A stretch of DNA of 64,000 nucleotides from Symsagittifera roscoffensis (lineage: Eukaryota > Xenacoelomorpha > Acoela > Convolutidae): assembly GCF_963678635.1 (NCBI RefSeq), contig NW_026971233.1:1-64000 (forward strand), given 5' to 3'. Made by a program: the position numbers and the translations under genes. A model generated the notes under the pieces. The model ran no database searches and was not told the origin of the DNA. It saw only the letters and a list, made by a program, of their open reading frames with translations. This document shows, piece after piece, positions 41,794 through 52,202 of the stretch (within the stretch, counting starts at the first letter, position 1; each line of letters opens with the position of its first letter).

Positions 41794-43060
41794 TTAGAAA
41801 TTTCCTAAAATTTCTACCTTACTTGGTTCATTCAAAACTAAATAATCCAAATTACGTTTTAGTTGGGACGGACGAATTTGTTCGGTTGGCATCTGGTTCC
41901 GGAATCTGAGCGTCCCAGTGGACAAATTGGAACGAAGAGTAGCTGCGAGAACTTGATTCCGTTCTGTCAGCGTCTTAAGAGCTTTGACCCCCTCTTGATG
42001 CAATAAGGACTTCTTCAATGTCAACCATTGATTTGCAGAATGAGCCAGACTCTCCAGCGCACGATAGTGAGGTGTGTCAGCAACTGACTCCGTTGGTCCT
42101 CCAAAGTAAGGTGACACTGTCGGGCTTGATTGCTCCTTCTAACTTTGCAATACAATCGCTCTGCCGCAAGAGATAATTCCCTATTCGGAGGACGACCAAA
42201 ATGTAGCTCAAAAGTTGAAACCCCAGTAACAGAATTTTTTGTTATCCCAATATCCTCAATTATATTCCTAAGCGTATCTCGAACATTTGAAAAATCCGTA
42301 CTCAACCGCGAAGCACCCAATCGACGCTTAATAGTTTGGATGGATCGTTCCACCAGACCACAACCACGATGATCACCCACCGGGCAAAAATATTGGGCAA
42401 ACTTTTTATCTTTGCAAAAGGCCTGAAATGATTTGTTCTTAAAACCCGAATAAAGGTCAGTTTTGATGGATTTTGGAATACTATGCTGTTGAATATATGT
42501 TTTAAGGAATTTAATGATCTTCCGTCCCCCCGTAGAACGTGTAATCATAGCTGACGGATATTTAGAGTATCGGTCGATCGCGACCAAGATATAAATACTG
42601 TTACCATCAGAATCGAGCAGCGGACCCACATAATCGAGCTGAAGCTCTTCATTAGGACCAGATAAAAGGGGTATAGGTTTGGTAGAGTTAAATGAAGCGT
42701 TCGCTTTCAAATTCTTACCAAACTTCGTGCGCTGAGGACAGTCTTTACATAATTGGACAATATCTCGATGCATACGAGGCCACCATATGTACTGCGCTGC
42801 ATCCACCATGGCAAGCCGACCCGCATGCGACCTATGAAGACGAGCCAGTAACGGTTTCCTGAGACAATTGGGAATAGACATTCTATCGTCCACGACAACA
42901 CAGCCATCAAATACCGCTGCACATTGCCAAAAGGACTTTATGTATGAGTCAATACGATAAAATCCTTCATAGTCCCGGTTAATTAACGCCCGTTTCTTCA
43001 TCCGTAAGTTCCGACAGCAGGTCGGAATCCAAAATGCCCACCAAGTCGGTTAATGATTTC
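41794..43060 (-). pseudogene. Integrase core, element F
   Basis: Frame 42021-43001 contains the zinc-binding residues (LHRSHAGRLAMVDAAQY, CKDCPQR) and the catalytic triad (QLDYVGPLLDS, SIKTDLYSGF, GCGLVERSIQTIKRR), then IELHFGRPPN-like sequence. A deletion of the segment after LAAERLY shifts the frame, and frame 41794-42117 continues. In CKDCPQR the last Cys of the E motif is Arg, but the two zinc-binding Cys remain. Upstream, a frame change near 43010 disconnects the start. Confidence 0.85.
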
Positions 43061-43085
43061 TGGTCCGGAGCTACCACTGAAGATT

Positions 43086-43499
43086 TCAAAATTTCCTAAT
43101 TTGAACTGGCTGAACATGACGATTTACTGATCTGACTTTCCTGTGACTCTTTGATCGAAAATTGGCAAGTATTCGGGCGCATTGACCCTTCAACGCCGCA
43201 CCACGCTGTAATGTAGTTGACATCTTTGGACGCACTGCCCCCGCGCGAAACCGCGGCCTGGCACGATCTGACGAAAACCAATGTTGATTTAACGGAATGA
43301 AATGGTTGAGCAGTTGTTCAAAGCTATCCCTAGCGTTAGTGGTGTTAGTATCCATCACGGTCTGAAAATGAAAAGCGCCAAATAATACGAATACACACCA
43401 ATACTTCCAATAAACTGAAATAAACTCAAAAAGACCCAAGGACGAAGATAATAATTCCCAATCACAAATTACCATACTGAAAATCCAAACTAATGTCAA
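43086..43499 (-). pseudogene. Segment before the integrase, element F
   Basis: Open frame with a hydrophobic start (WKYWCVFVLFGAFHFQ) and then a basic part (NFRSKSHRKVRSVNRHVQ). The ATG at 43352-43354 follows TTTTCATTTTCAG, as in element E, which suggests a splice acceptor here. If so, only the part from about 43365 on is coding. Confidence 0.4.
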
Positions 43500-43780
43500 A
43501 ATTGGCAGATAATTTGTGATCCACGCTGAGAAAGTGATAAAAAAACGTGCATGAACCAGATCAAAGCTGATTGGCTATAATTTTGACCAAAAATTCTAAC
43601 GACCTCTAGCGGATAAAGGACAAGCGCCTTGAAATGTTTAAATAATTCGATATAACCAAAATCAAAATATAAGTCGCCCTCTACCGGATTGATGTATTGA
43701 GATGTAACTTGAATGTCCCAATTATTGACGCCCTCTACCGACTGATTGCCAATGTCCTTGGATGAAACTAGTGAATTGCC
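43500..43780 (-). other. Non-coding interval with three TAGAGGGCG-type motifs
   Basis: Between the end of the RNase H frame and the integrase frame lie motifs (minus strand) GGTAGAGGGCG at about 43729-43741, CCGGTAGAGGGCG at 43675-43687, and a mutated copy at 43601-43613. Element E keeps all three (14708-14720, 14761-14773, 14836-14849). No coding sequence is supported in F because of stops. Confidence 0.45.
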
Positions 43781-45637
43781 TCAAACGGGACAATTGGCCC
43801 GAAGCTGACCATAATCAATCGATTCGGTTGAATTGATCGAATTAGATAAATAGGATTTTTGGCAGTTTTTCGATGTATCGAACGATTCTTCTGATAAATC
43901 TCCTGATAATGAACAATCCCGAACCCAACCATCCAGGAAACTACAAGCATCGAAAAAACGATCAATACATTTGACCACATATTGTTCATCGAAACTACTC
44001 GGTCGTGGCGCCTCAAACGTTGTAAAACGAGATAAATAATCCACTATTCCCAATTTACATCCGGAAATATGAAAAATATCGAAGTCAAAAGGCTATAATT
44101 GATCAGCCCATCTGGTTAAACGAGATTGATGGGTTTTATTACCTCTATTGGTCTTTAACGCCGAAATAATCGCTTTATTATCCGTTAGAACCACAAAATG
44201 ATTACCCAATAAATAATTGCGGAAGTGCTCACATGACCACATAATGGCTAGAAGTTCCAACTCGTTTGTACTATACTTCTTTTCCTGGTCATTGACAAAA
44301 CGCGAAGCAAATGCAATAGGAACCCAAACATCCTTTTCTACTTCCTGTTCTAAAGCAGCTCCCAAACCGCTATGACTAGCGTCACATTTCACTCGCGTAT
44401 TCCGACTTTGGTCATAATGATACATCTTTGTGATATTTGCGAGCAACTGCAAAATATTCCTGAAAGCTGATTGTTGGTCCTCCCCCCACACAAACTTGCT
44501 TTTGTTACTTGCTTTCAAGGAAGAGCGTAATTGGTCCGAATGAACCTGAAGATTCAGCAGAAAACGTTGTAAATGGTTGAGTATGCCCATTAAAGAACGA
44601 AGTTGTTTGAGCGACTTAGGAGGCTCCAGAGCTAACACTACATCAATTTTGGAACGTTTTGGCCTATAGCCCTCGGAGTCATTGTCGTAACCCAACCAAG
44701 ATAGTTGATTCATCGAAAATTTGCATTCCGACACTTTCAGAGCGAAACCTTCTTCATCCAGACGAGTGATCACCTTATTTACAAGAATATTTTGATCCAT
44801 GTCTGATCCTTTCGATACTATCAGAATATCGTCCAAAAAACAGAAAACTCCCGATAAACCCTGAAGGGTTTTGACCATTGCTTTTTGGAATTCTTTTGGC
44901 ATGTCCGTTAACCCATAAAAACCGGTTTTAAACCGATACGTGCCAGTTTGCTCTCCACAGACGATTTTAAAGTTGCAATGACGACTAACTTCATCACTGA
45001 GCGGGATCTGACTAAATGCATATTTCAAATCCAGTGACGTAAACCAAACATCACCTATTTTGTCCGATGTGATTATCTGGGCTGCCGAGTCCAACAGTTC
45101 CAATAAATTCGGCATTTGATATTGGTTCTTATGAATCTGATCATTCAAAGGCTTATCATCCATAGCTAATTTTACCGAACCATCCTTCTTAGCCGTAATT
45201 ACAATCGGAGATATAAAAGGTTCACTTTTACTTTTGTTAAGTTTGACCACGTGGCCTTCTCGAATTAACTTCTGAATTTCAACACTAACTTTATCTTGGA
45301 TATGTATTGGAACCCGCCTTTTTTTTCCTGAATCGGAACGAGCGGTGACTTGAATGTAGAGAAGATTTTTGTGATTTTTGGCTCCACCAACTCTGGAAAA
45401 TACACGTTGAACTTTCTGTTGAAATTGTGATTTCCAAGATTCTGACGTCTCATTCAGGTTTGATTGGGATACTTCACCCACCAAAAGCCTTTCTGGTCTA
45501 ACATGCGTTGTTCTCACCCCCAACTGGGGCTGCAGGTCTAAACCTAATAGGCATCTTGTACGATTTTCCGAAATGAAGAATCGTGCAGACTTGACATGCC
45601 AACCCAATGATGACACATCCACTATCAGTGTGCCCAT
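43781..45637 (-). pseudogene. Reverse transcriptase and RNase H, element F
   Basis: A single frame from 45637 to 43781 with one TAG (44095-44093). It includes the end of the protease (RCLLGLDLQPQLG), RT fingers (IQKLIREGHVVKLNKSKSE), first catalytic Asp in FTSLDLKYAFSQIPL, TGFYGLTDMPKEFQKAM, and FLDDILIVS (LDD at 44828-44836). The thumb holds LSWLGYDNDSEGYRPKRSK. RNase H has KCDASHSGLGAALEQ and VLTDNKAIISAL, and the end is GIVDYLSRF. Catalytic residues all look intact. It belongs to a gypsy lineage distinct from copies A-D (LDD instead of VDD). Confidence 0.9.
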
Positions 45638-45661
45638 CAGTTCAATTCTTTTCCTATTGTA

Positions 45662-46801
45662 TTACACATATACCGTGTCGATTGGAAGTTCCTGTTCTCT
45701 AAAAACTTTGGCTGACGGAACTGTTTTCACGATACAGTCTGCTGTCCTCTTATTCACGAAAGAAGCAAGGCTTCCAGTATCCACCGTAGCTTTGAAGAAC
45801 GTCTTTCCACAACGAAGTGTTATCTGAATACAACGTAATTTGCCCGTAGCAGCATTAACCACTTCCAATTTTTTCACTGACGCAATGGGGCGTCTCGATT
45901 CTTCTGCCGACACCGACAAAACTGCAAAATCTGACTCACTATCGGACGTGATGAAAATACAATTTTCTTCTACGGTCTCATCTGACTCCATCTCTGCATT
46001 CGGTACGTCCTTGGAATTACAGCATTTGGCGAAATGTCCTTTCTTACTACAATTCCGGCAAGTCACATTTCTAGCTGGACAGCTTTGTTTATGATTTGCT
46101 GAAAACCTGTTACCGCAAAAATAACACAGTTTCGCTTTCTCGTTGGCCCCCTTCGACCTATAATTCTGAGCTTGATTGATTCTATCTGACAATTTCTTCC
46201 CTTGGACAGAAAATGTAGGTTCCTGTTTTATGCGTGTGTTCTGACCCGCACTGGACCCTGACTGGGAAAAACTGCCCATCGAAGCCGAAATACCGAATTG
46301 CTTTTGCAGATCAGTGGCGGTTTGTGCCCCTTTCTCCGGCAGCAATTTTCTTTGAGCGTCATTATACCTCATCTTGTCAATAAAGATATCTCTCACAACT
46401 TCTTTCTCCTGATCAATCGACCACCGACACAGGGGGGCTTGTCCCGTCAGTCGCAAATAAAAAGCTTTTAAACTTTCTCGATCTGTATGTACGGCGTTAT
46501 ACATTTGCAATCGTTCGATTTTCTCCTGCTTGAAAAGAAGTACACATAATTCGTGAATTTCTTGAAATGCTATTGCACTGAGATCCGCATGCGGATAATT
46601 CTGGAGAAAGCTTTTCCTCCCTTCTGAGCCAAGCGAAAAGAAAAAACGAGATTTACTTCGTTGCTCAACTTCATAATAGTACACACCTGGTGCTACTCTG
46701 GGACCTTTCGCCCGGCATTCTTCGTTCATTTCCGCCACTCTTCGTACGGCTGCCTCTTTTCGTGCAATACGATTCGCGATTGCTGCCGCATCTGTATCCA
46801 C
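45662..46801 (-). CDS. Gag with protease N-terminus, element F
   Basis: 380 codons. Residues about 1-170 are a helical retrotransposon Gag region (LRLTGQAPLCRWSIDQEKE). Two zinc knuckles follow, CYFCGNRFSANHKQSC and CRNCSKKGHFAKCC, then an acidic stretch (MESDETVEENC). The start of an aspartic protease is next, with VDTGSLASFVN. The frame ends in TAA at 45664-45662, and the same frame resumes with the rest of the protease (RCLLGLDL) in the RT ORF. The stop therefore cuts the protease in two: either an inactivating point mutation or a readthrough site. Confidence 0.85.
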   Translation of the reverse strand: MDTDAAAIANRIARKEAAVRRVAEMNEECRAKGPRVAPGVYYYEVEQRSKSRFFFSLGSEGRKSFLQNYPHADLSAIAFQEIHELCVLLFKQEKIERLQMYNAVHTDRESLKAFYLRLTGQAPLCRWSIDQEKEVVRDIFIDKMRYNDAQRKLLPEKGAQTATDLQKQFGISASMGSFSQSGSSAGQNTRIKQEPTFSVQGKKLSDRINQAQNYRSKGANEKAKLCYFCGNRFSANHKQSCPARNVTCRNCSKKGHFAKCCNSKDVPNAEMESDETVEENCIFITSDSESDFAVLSVSAEESRRPIASVKKLEVVNAATGKLRCIQITLRCGKTFFKATVDTGSLASFVNKRTADCIVKTVPSAKVFREQELPIDTVYV

Positions 46802-47003
46802 CCCACAGCTTCTGGTTTTGGAACAGGATCATCGTATGCCACACCCGGTGGTTTCAATAACTCACGCGGATCACACCTTTTTCTCAAGGTGATTGCCAAG
46901 TTGAATTGGCCTATTCAAGAATCCCAGCTGCTGGGTGGATCCGCTGTTGGTTTGTGCCAGAATACTGGAACACCTAACAGGTCAGTTCGATCATCGGAGA
47001 CCG

Positions 47004-47021
47004 GAACTGCTGGCTGCGCCA
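47004..47021 (-). promoter_or_regulatory. Primer-binding site of element F
   Basis: On the minus strand the first bases after the 5' LTR are TGGCGCAGCCAG with no spacer. This would pair with the 3' end of a tRNA ending CTGGCTGCGCCA. The implied G discriminator base and GCAGCC acceptor start fit a serine tRNA best, by inference. Confidence 0.7.
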
Positions 47022-47313
47022 TGTGGTTTCTTGAGGAATAAAAGTTTAATACAAGACTCAATTCATTTTGTTTATATATTAGATAAGTTTGTTAAAAATG
47101 TCATGTTCAAAATGTAGAGTTCAACTTAAAACTTTCATAAAATAAAACAGAGTGAGTGAGCGAACTTGTTTAAGAATAGAATATGGATTGACCGGCCGAT
47201 AGTGACCTTGAGAGCCAATAACAGAGATTGACAAAAACAGAGATTAGCAACTAGCATTGAAAGTAAAACTATAGTGACGTCATAACAATACAGTTAGACA
47301 GCACCACACCACA
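47022..47313 (-). repeat. 5' LTR of element F
   Basis: 292 bp, minus strand from TGTGGTGTGG at 47313 to 47022. Contains TGACGTCA at 47275-47282 and a TATA-like TATATAAACAA. It drives transcription of F toward lower coordinates. Flanked on the right by CACCC (47314-47318). Confidence 0.9.
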
Positions 47314-47318
47314 CACCC

Positions 47319-48485
47319 TATGGAACGATCGAAGTGACGGGCAGAGTACGGCTCTCCCAAGACGTAATGCCAAAAAGGGGAGTTAGCGATGCAACGCTAC
47401 CAATGGGGAGCTCAAAAGTCCCAGACCGGAAGATACGAAAGATACCGGCGAAGAAAGTGTCACGGGTAATGGATGTACAAAAGAATAATCAATTGAAGTA
47501 TAACTTCACAGGAGTTCCGGATGCGGATCAGAGAGCTTGCTTCAATCGAGCGACCTGGAACCCGGCAGTAAACCTGCAGCAACCACCACTGTGGACATCG
47601 CATCTGATACTGGGAGACAGCTTGGTCAGAGTGCTCTCAAACTTGAGGACCTCCTGGATCACCACGGTGATGGCTTTCGGAGGCGCGACTATAGCCCAGT
47701 TATTTCGGATGGTGGAGTTGATGAACCCAGTGATAATCCCTAATGTAACGATCCTAGTTGGGACAAATAATATCTCGAGACGCTCAGATGAGGAAGAAGC
47801 ACTATGGGAATCAATGATGGTGTGCTTGTTTACTACCCTCTGGCAGAAGTTCAACTGCGCGGTACTGACCGTTTGCACTGTGCCAATGAGCAAGAGGACA
47901 TTGACTGCAGCAGGGAGAAGGCACAACGAAGGAGTAATCAGGTGGAACAACACCCTGAGGAATCTTGCAAGTCATAATGCCGGAACGATGTTCCTTATGG
48001 ATATCGAACATGAGCTGAGGGCTATGGATCAGCCCAGGTTGACTACTGACGGCATCCACTTTGATAGCATAGAAGGACAGGCTCGGTTGAACAGAGTCTT
48101 CCAAGGGCGATTGGACGGATTGGAAGTAGAACTCTTTGACACGGGAGTGCTGAAGGAAGAGGAAGCATCCACAGAACCGACAATTACCACCTTTGTGTCT
48201 TCTAACCTGCAAACAAGCTTGGAAGCGGTCCCAGCCGTGACCATCTATAAGCCGCAAAGCTCCAGCGAACCCGGGCACAGAACAGATGTACGAGATCGAT
48301 TGGGAGAAGCGCCCATGAGGAGGACCATTAATCCTAGACGAAGATTAGGGTCTGTCAACTCGACAGCGGAAACGACCAGTACCTCTAGATCGGATACGAG
48401 ATCTGAGACGACGAGCACCAGTCGAGAGGAGCGACATCCAAACAGTAGCTCTCTAATGTGGTCGAGGCCAATACCTTCTCCATGA
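47319..48485 (+). CDS. SGNH-hydrolase domain of the accessory ORF, copy C
   Basis: The frame joins that of 39912-40364 when F and one CACCC are removed. The listed ORF start (GTG at 47334) is therefore internal. Counting from 47334, LILGDSLV gives Gly94-Asp95-Ser96 (block I nucleophile), AFGGATI block II Gly, LVGTNNIS block III Asn, and DGIHF block V Asp239/His242. These are the four SGNH/GDSL esterase blocks in order. A Ser/Thr/Arg-rich tail follows to TGA. The family hydrolyses esters of lipids or carbohydrates. No signal peptide or membrane helix is seen. Confidence 0.8.
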   Translation, partial: YGTIEVTGRVRLSQDVMPKRGVSDATLPMGSSKVPDRKIRKIPAKKVSRVMDVQKNNQLKYNFTGVPDADQRACFNRATWNPAVNLQQPPLWTSHLILGDSLVRVLSNLRTSWITTVMAFGGATIAQLFRMVELMNPVIIPNVTILVGTNNISRRSDEEEALWESMMVCLFTTLWQKFNCAVLTVCTVPMSKRTLTAAGRRHNEGVIRWNNTLRNLASHNAGTMFLMDIEHELRAMDQPRLTTDGIHFDSIEGQARLNRVFQGRLDGLEVELFDTGVLKEEEASTEPTITTFVSSNLQTSLEAVPAVTIYKPQSSSEPGHRTDVRDRLGEAPMRRTINPRRRLGSVNSTAETTSTSRSDTRSETTSTSREERHPNSSSLMWSRPIPSP

Positions 48486-49006
48486 CACATATACAAGGAT
48501 GACCTGATGAAACTGAACCTTCAGACGGTGAGCTTCGCAGCGAATGCCATGAGGATGCTGAACGGAGTAAGGTTATCGGTCAGCGGGTTGTACTCGATAA
48601 CAGGAGTGGACTGGTTGATAGCGGCTGGCATAAACTTCAGCTCTACAACTGCTTTGAGGTTTGCCGACCTAGAGGGACTGCCTCTAATAACACAAGGGGC
48701 CCAGTGAACGCAAGACCGTTGCAAGACGTGAAGAGAATCTCCAGGATGAGTGAACGTGATGGAAGAGAGAAAGAAGATATGCTGAAGGAAGATTTGGAGA
48801 GAAACGTGATGTTGTGTCTCCACAACAGCTTCTGCAGGAACAGAGAATCTAATGTGGATCCCCTACCTTGTTGTAAACAAAGGGTAGAAGAGCAGAAGTG
48901 TTGGAGGACTGCTTCCAACAGCGTCAGAATAGCTAACGATGTGTTGCAAGACACAGAAACTGAAAGTGCAGAGTCAATGTCGCAGGAGGAGCAGATGGAG
49001 CATTGA
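48486..49006 (+). pseudogene. C-terminal remainder of the accessory ORF, copy C
   Basis: After the TGA, the same frame is open at 48507-48707 (LQTVSFAANAMRMLNGVRL), then a frame change leads to 48704-49006, a Lys/Glu/Ser-rich helical tail with several Cys. Either the original ORF was longer and has since gained a stop, or this is a separate small ORF. Function unknown. Confidence 0.4.
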
Positions 49007-50540
49007 CAAATGGCCGGAAGACAAGATGCAAGCAATTAGAAGAATTTAGAAGTTTTAGAACTTCTAAACGACGAAAAAAGAGGAAACAAAGAAGTGACGA
49101 AAAGAAGAAGTTGAAACTCAGAATTGTTTTATGTGTGTGACAAAAACTCAAGTGAGAAACTAAGCAACCAAGATGTGATTGAAAACTGAAACATTTAGCT
49201 GAGTTTTGAACATTAGAGGATTTGTTGCATTTGTAAATTTGCATTTTGATTTTAGTTAGTGGCTTCAGAGACACTTACTATTTATTTAGAAAGGCTTGAG
49301 TAAAGAGTATATTTAAATATTCTAGCCTGGATGATGGTTTTCAACCAACTAGGAAAACAGATCACTTTGTGTTGACATGAAAGGCTTGGGTAATTTTTCT
49401 AAGAGGGAGATTGTTTCATTGTTCTTTCTAACCACAGAGTTCCCTAATTTAATATTCAGGACAATAACAACCAAGATTTCCTAAGGGAAGAAGCATAGTA
49501 GGATAATTTTAGCTTGTTGGTTGGCAGGACTGTCCTGCAATCCAACATCTTTTAAAACCTAGGAGAAAAAGTTTTGAATCAGGGTATTGACATTGGAAAT
49601 ACCCTGATTCAATACCCTGAAGTCAGAAAAGATGTTTTATCTGAAGTCACATCCTCAAAGTGCAGATTAGTGAAAGAATTTGGAAGGCTATAGTAGTGTG
49701 CCATAGAATGATGCCATTTATATTCTGCGGCGAGTCGATATGACGTGGAGAAGAGTAATTTCGTGCATTTTGTAAATTCTGTTCGATGACACTGAACCAA
49801 TTTTACGAACATTGCGAGATTCAATGGGGACATTGACCGGGCTGTCCGGGAAGTATGTGACATTCGACCAGAATGAACGAAAAATGCAGATTTGGCGATT
49901 TCGAATAGTTAGCAGCTAACCTTCCGAATTGACAGTTTTGAGAGATTAGTGACGTTATTGGGACGATTAGTCAAACGGTGAAGGTCAAGATAATCTGGTA
50001 CTTTGAAATTTTAAAAATTCGAACTGAGAAGTCGCACTTCTGCAAACGGTAAAAACAGCCATTTTGCAAGAAAACCAGAAGAAAATCAGAACAACAATAG
50101 TTGCGATAGTGATAACTACGAGAATTTCGATAGAAAAACAACAACGAATTGCAGAGTTAGCAGAGACCATTCCGTGTTGCAACGATTGTGTCGCTACAAT
50201 CGTTGCAAGGCCGTTCACAACAACGGTGAAGGGTAGAAAAACAGCCTTCCCGAAAGAAGATAAGGTTGTTATTTCCCCGGATTCAGGAATCCGGAGGGGT
50301 CTCGGGATTGGAACTTATATCATTTTATACCCGATGTTGAAAAGTCCACCAAAAGAACTGGCTTTGGTAGAGGTGGTGAAAAGCATGTAGAGCTCTGTTT
50401 AGACGCTGGCCAGTCGTCTAAGAACCTAGCTTTATTTTCCGTCGATATGTACTTCCGGGCGAATGTTACAAAAATTGAGTGCAATCCGACGTGAAGTGTC
50501 GAAGTGTCGCTCAAAATTACAGTAGAAGCAGCTCGGTCCA
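49007..50540. other. Spacer downstream of copy C, no gene seen
   Basis: No LTR of copy C could be identified. Two perfect 13-bp inverted repeats are present: 49576-49588 with 49598-49610 (nine-base loop) and 50177-50189 with 50196-50208 (six-base loop). The stretch near 50225-50310 (GTGAAGGGTAG, CTTCCCGAAA, ATCCGGAGGGG) echoes the spacer at 29.1-29.3 kb. No coding sequence supported. Confidence 0.5.
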
Positions 50541-52202
50541 TACTTCATTATGAGTCCTTTAACGACTCTTCGTGGTCCTCGTCGGTCGCATCGACGTCAT
50601 CGAGAAAGTGGCCTATCGCCTTCATGTTCTGTTTATAAGCAGAACAGGCGGAAACATGGTGGTCCATCAAGCCAAAATTAGCACATGACCTCTTCTTATC
50701 CATGTCGTCAGGAGGTCTGTACCAACTGGAGTTCGCGCCAGTGTTTGTTCCGCTGTAGCTGCCATAATTGCTGTAACGGCTTTGTGTCCTCGGTTTTATG
50801 AGCAAGTACTCGCGCGACTTCATGTGCAAATCATCGGGCGTGGGTACCTGGTCAAGCGACAGGGTGAACTGTGTGGCTAGCATGGTTTTCAACTCCTCAC
50901 TCTTTACTCCATCCATGAACTTCGAGGCAATCGCTAAGTTCCGCTCCGATATTCTCTCATCGGGGTTGCTTCTCCTTCTAAGTAATTCAAGGTCGTCCAA
51001 AAATTTTTCTATGGATTCGTCATCTCTTTGACGCCTCTTTTCGAACTTCTCCATAGCCTGATGCCCTTGTACTTCAGAGCCGAAACGATTCAGCAGAATG
51101 TCAAATATCTTGCGAGCACTGTCTCGTTCATTGGCCGTTTTCGCCATTACACAATTCAGGGCGGTACCCTCCAGGTTGCTTGCCAGTGCGCTGCACTCCT
51201 GTTTCTTTGATAGATTCTCTTCTTCAAGTGCAACTCCATCACCTCTATCCAAGTATCAATGCAGCCGTCTGACTCGTCTTTGTACGATTGCGGCTTTTTC
51301 AGTGTCCTTCTTGACCTCTCTCCTCTCTCGGTTGTCTTCGAGAGCTTGGCGATGAATGTCTCAAGAGATCTATTCAGAGGCTCAAACATCGAAGCATACA
51401 TCGTCGTGTCCTGTGAGACCGTAGTCAGATCTGGGATCGATCTGACTTGTGGCACAGTGGGAAATCTTGTCTCCGGGGTGGCATCCGTCCAACCTGGCCT
51501 CGATGGGGCCGCCCTGGGTCGCTCCCTATTCCTATATTCGTAATTCGTTCTCGAACTCTGCTGGGCCCCGGCATGGCTGCGTGTTCCATCTCCATCATTC
51601 GCCTGGCGGGAGCGCTCTCTTGGGGCGGAATGCTCCTCCCGATTGCTTCGGTTTAAGATCTCGTCAAGCTTCCGCATCATCAGGTCAGATTTGGCATCTA
51701 ACCTTTTTTCAAGGCTATTCGTCGTTTGAGCATAGGTATTGTCATGATCGTTCAACAATCGCTCGATCTCTCTTGTCATCCCAGCCCCTCTTTCCTCTGA
51801 CTCATTGTTTGCCTGCGCCAAGCTCTCCGCCAGACATTGATCGGTGTTGCGAATCAATTGAGCCTGATCGACTCCAGCTTGCGACTTCACGTGTGACAGT
51901 TCATTTCGCAAATTCTCTCGACCCTGGTGAGCTCTCTCGTCGACTTGATCTATTCTTTTAGTCATGTCTTGTCGCAGTTCTTCCAGGCCTGTCATTATGC
52001 CAGCAAACATGTCACTTAATTCGCCACCCGCCCCCAATGTCGGGGTTAGTCCCAGAGAAGCTGAGGTCAACTGCGGTTGCACCCTGGTACTTGATGACGC
52101 ACCTCCCTTTTACTGGCCTATCGACATCATCAACCTGTCGAACGTCGAGGATGTTCCCACTGTTATCACATCAGACATGGGCCTGGTCGGTGAGGTGGAC
52201 AT
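50541..52202 (-). pseudogene. Divergent gag-only relative G
   Basis: ATG at 52202, one in-frame TAA about 30 codons later, then a frame to 51156 with a Gag N-terminal coiled coil (EELRQDMTKRIDQVDERAH) and an Arg/Gly/Pro region. The capsid start is CIDTWIEVMELHLKK. A frameshift near 51240 leads to frame 50548-51252, the rest of the capsid and a knuckle reading CANFGLMDHHVSAC, in which the second Cys is Phe. The sequence ends just after the knuckle at about 50541. It is clearly related to A-D Gag but much more divergent, and no pol is attached. Confidence 0.75.

Larger units (their letters stand above)
40365..47313 (-). mobile_element. Complete gypsy-type LTR retrotransposon F
   Basis: 6,949 bp with two LTRs, a primer-binding site, Gag-Pro, RT/RNase H, integrase with a Ser-rich tail, and a polypurine tract, all on the minus strand. 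It is bounded by the CACCC duplication. The LTRs differ at roughly one base in ten by eye, so it is not recent. It lies inside the accessory ORF of copy C. Coding frames are mostly long but carry in-frame stops (45662-45664, 44093-44095) and frameshifts. Confidence 0.92.
30223..49006 (+). mobile_element. Gypsy-like retrotransposon copy C, interrupted by element F
   Basis: Plus-strand copy running 30223-40364, then, after the 6.9-kb insertion of F, 47319 to at least 49006. It is truncated at the start inside gag, next to the fold-back repeat. It carries gag, protease, RT, RNase H, connector, integrase, acidic tail, a macro-like domain and the accessory coiled-coil/SGNH ORF, with a rearranged partial duplication at 36605-39428. 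It is the only copy here that shows the SGNH domain. Confidence 0.85.

Noticed and set aside
47334-48485. SGNH ORF as an independent host gene
   Set aside because: Its start codon is GTG, the frame is continuous with the coiled-coil ORF across the F insertion, and the left boundary is exactly the target duplication.
49007-49330. LTR of copy C
   Set aside because: No matching repeat was found upstream of copies A-D or within the spacer at 27.9-28.6 kb, and no TG...CA ends with a purine tract could be fixed.
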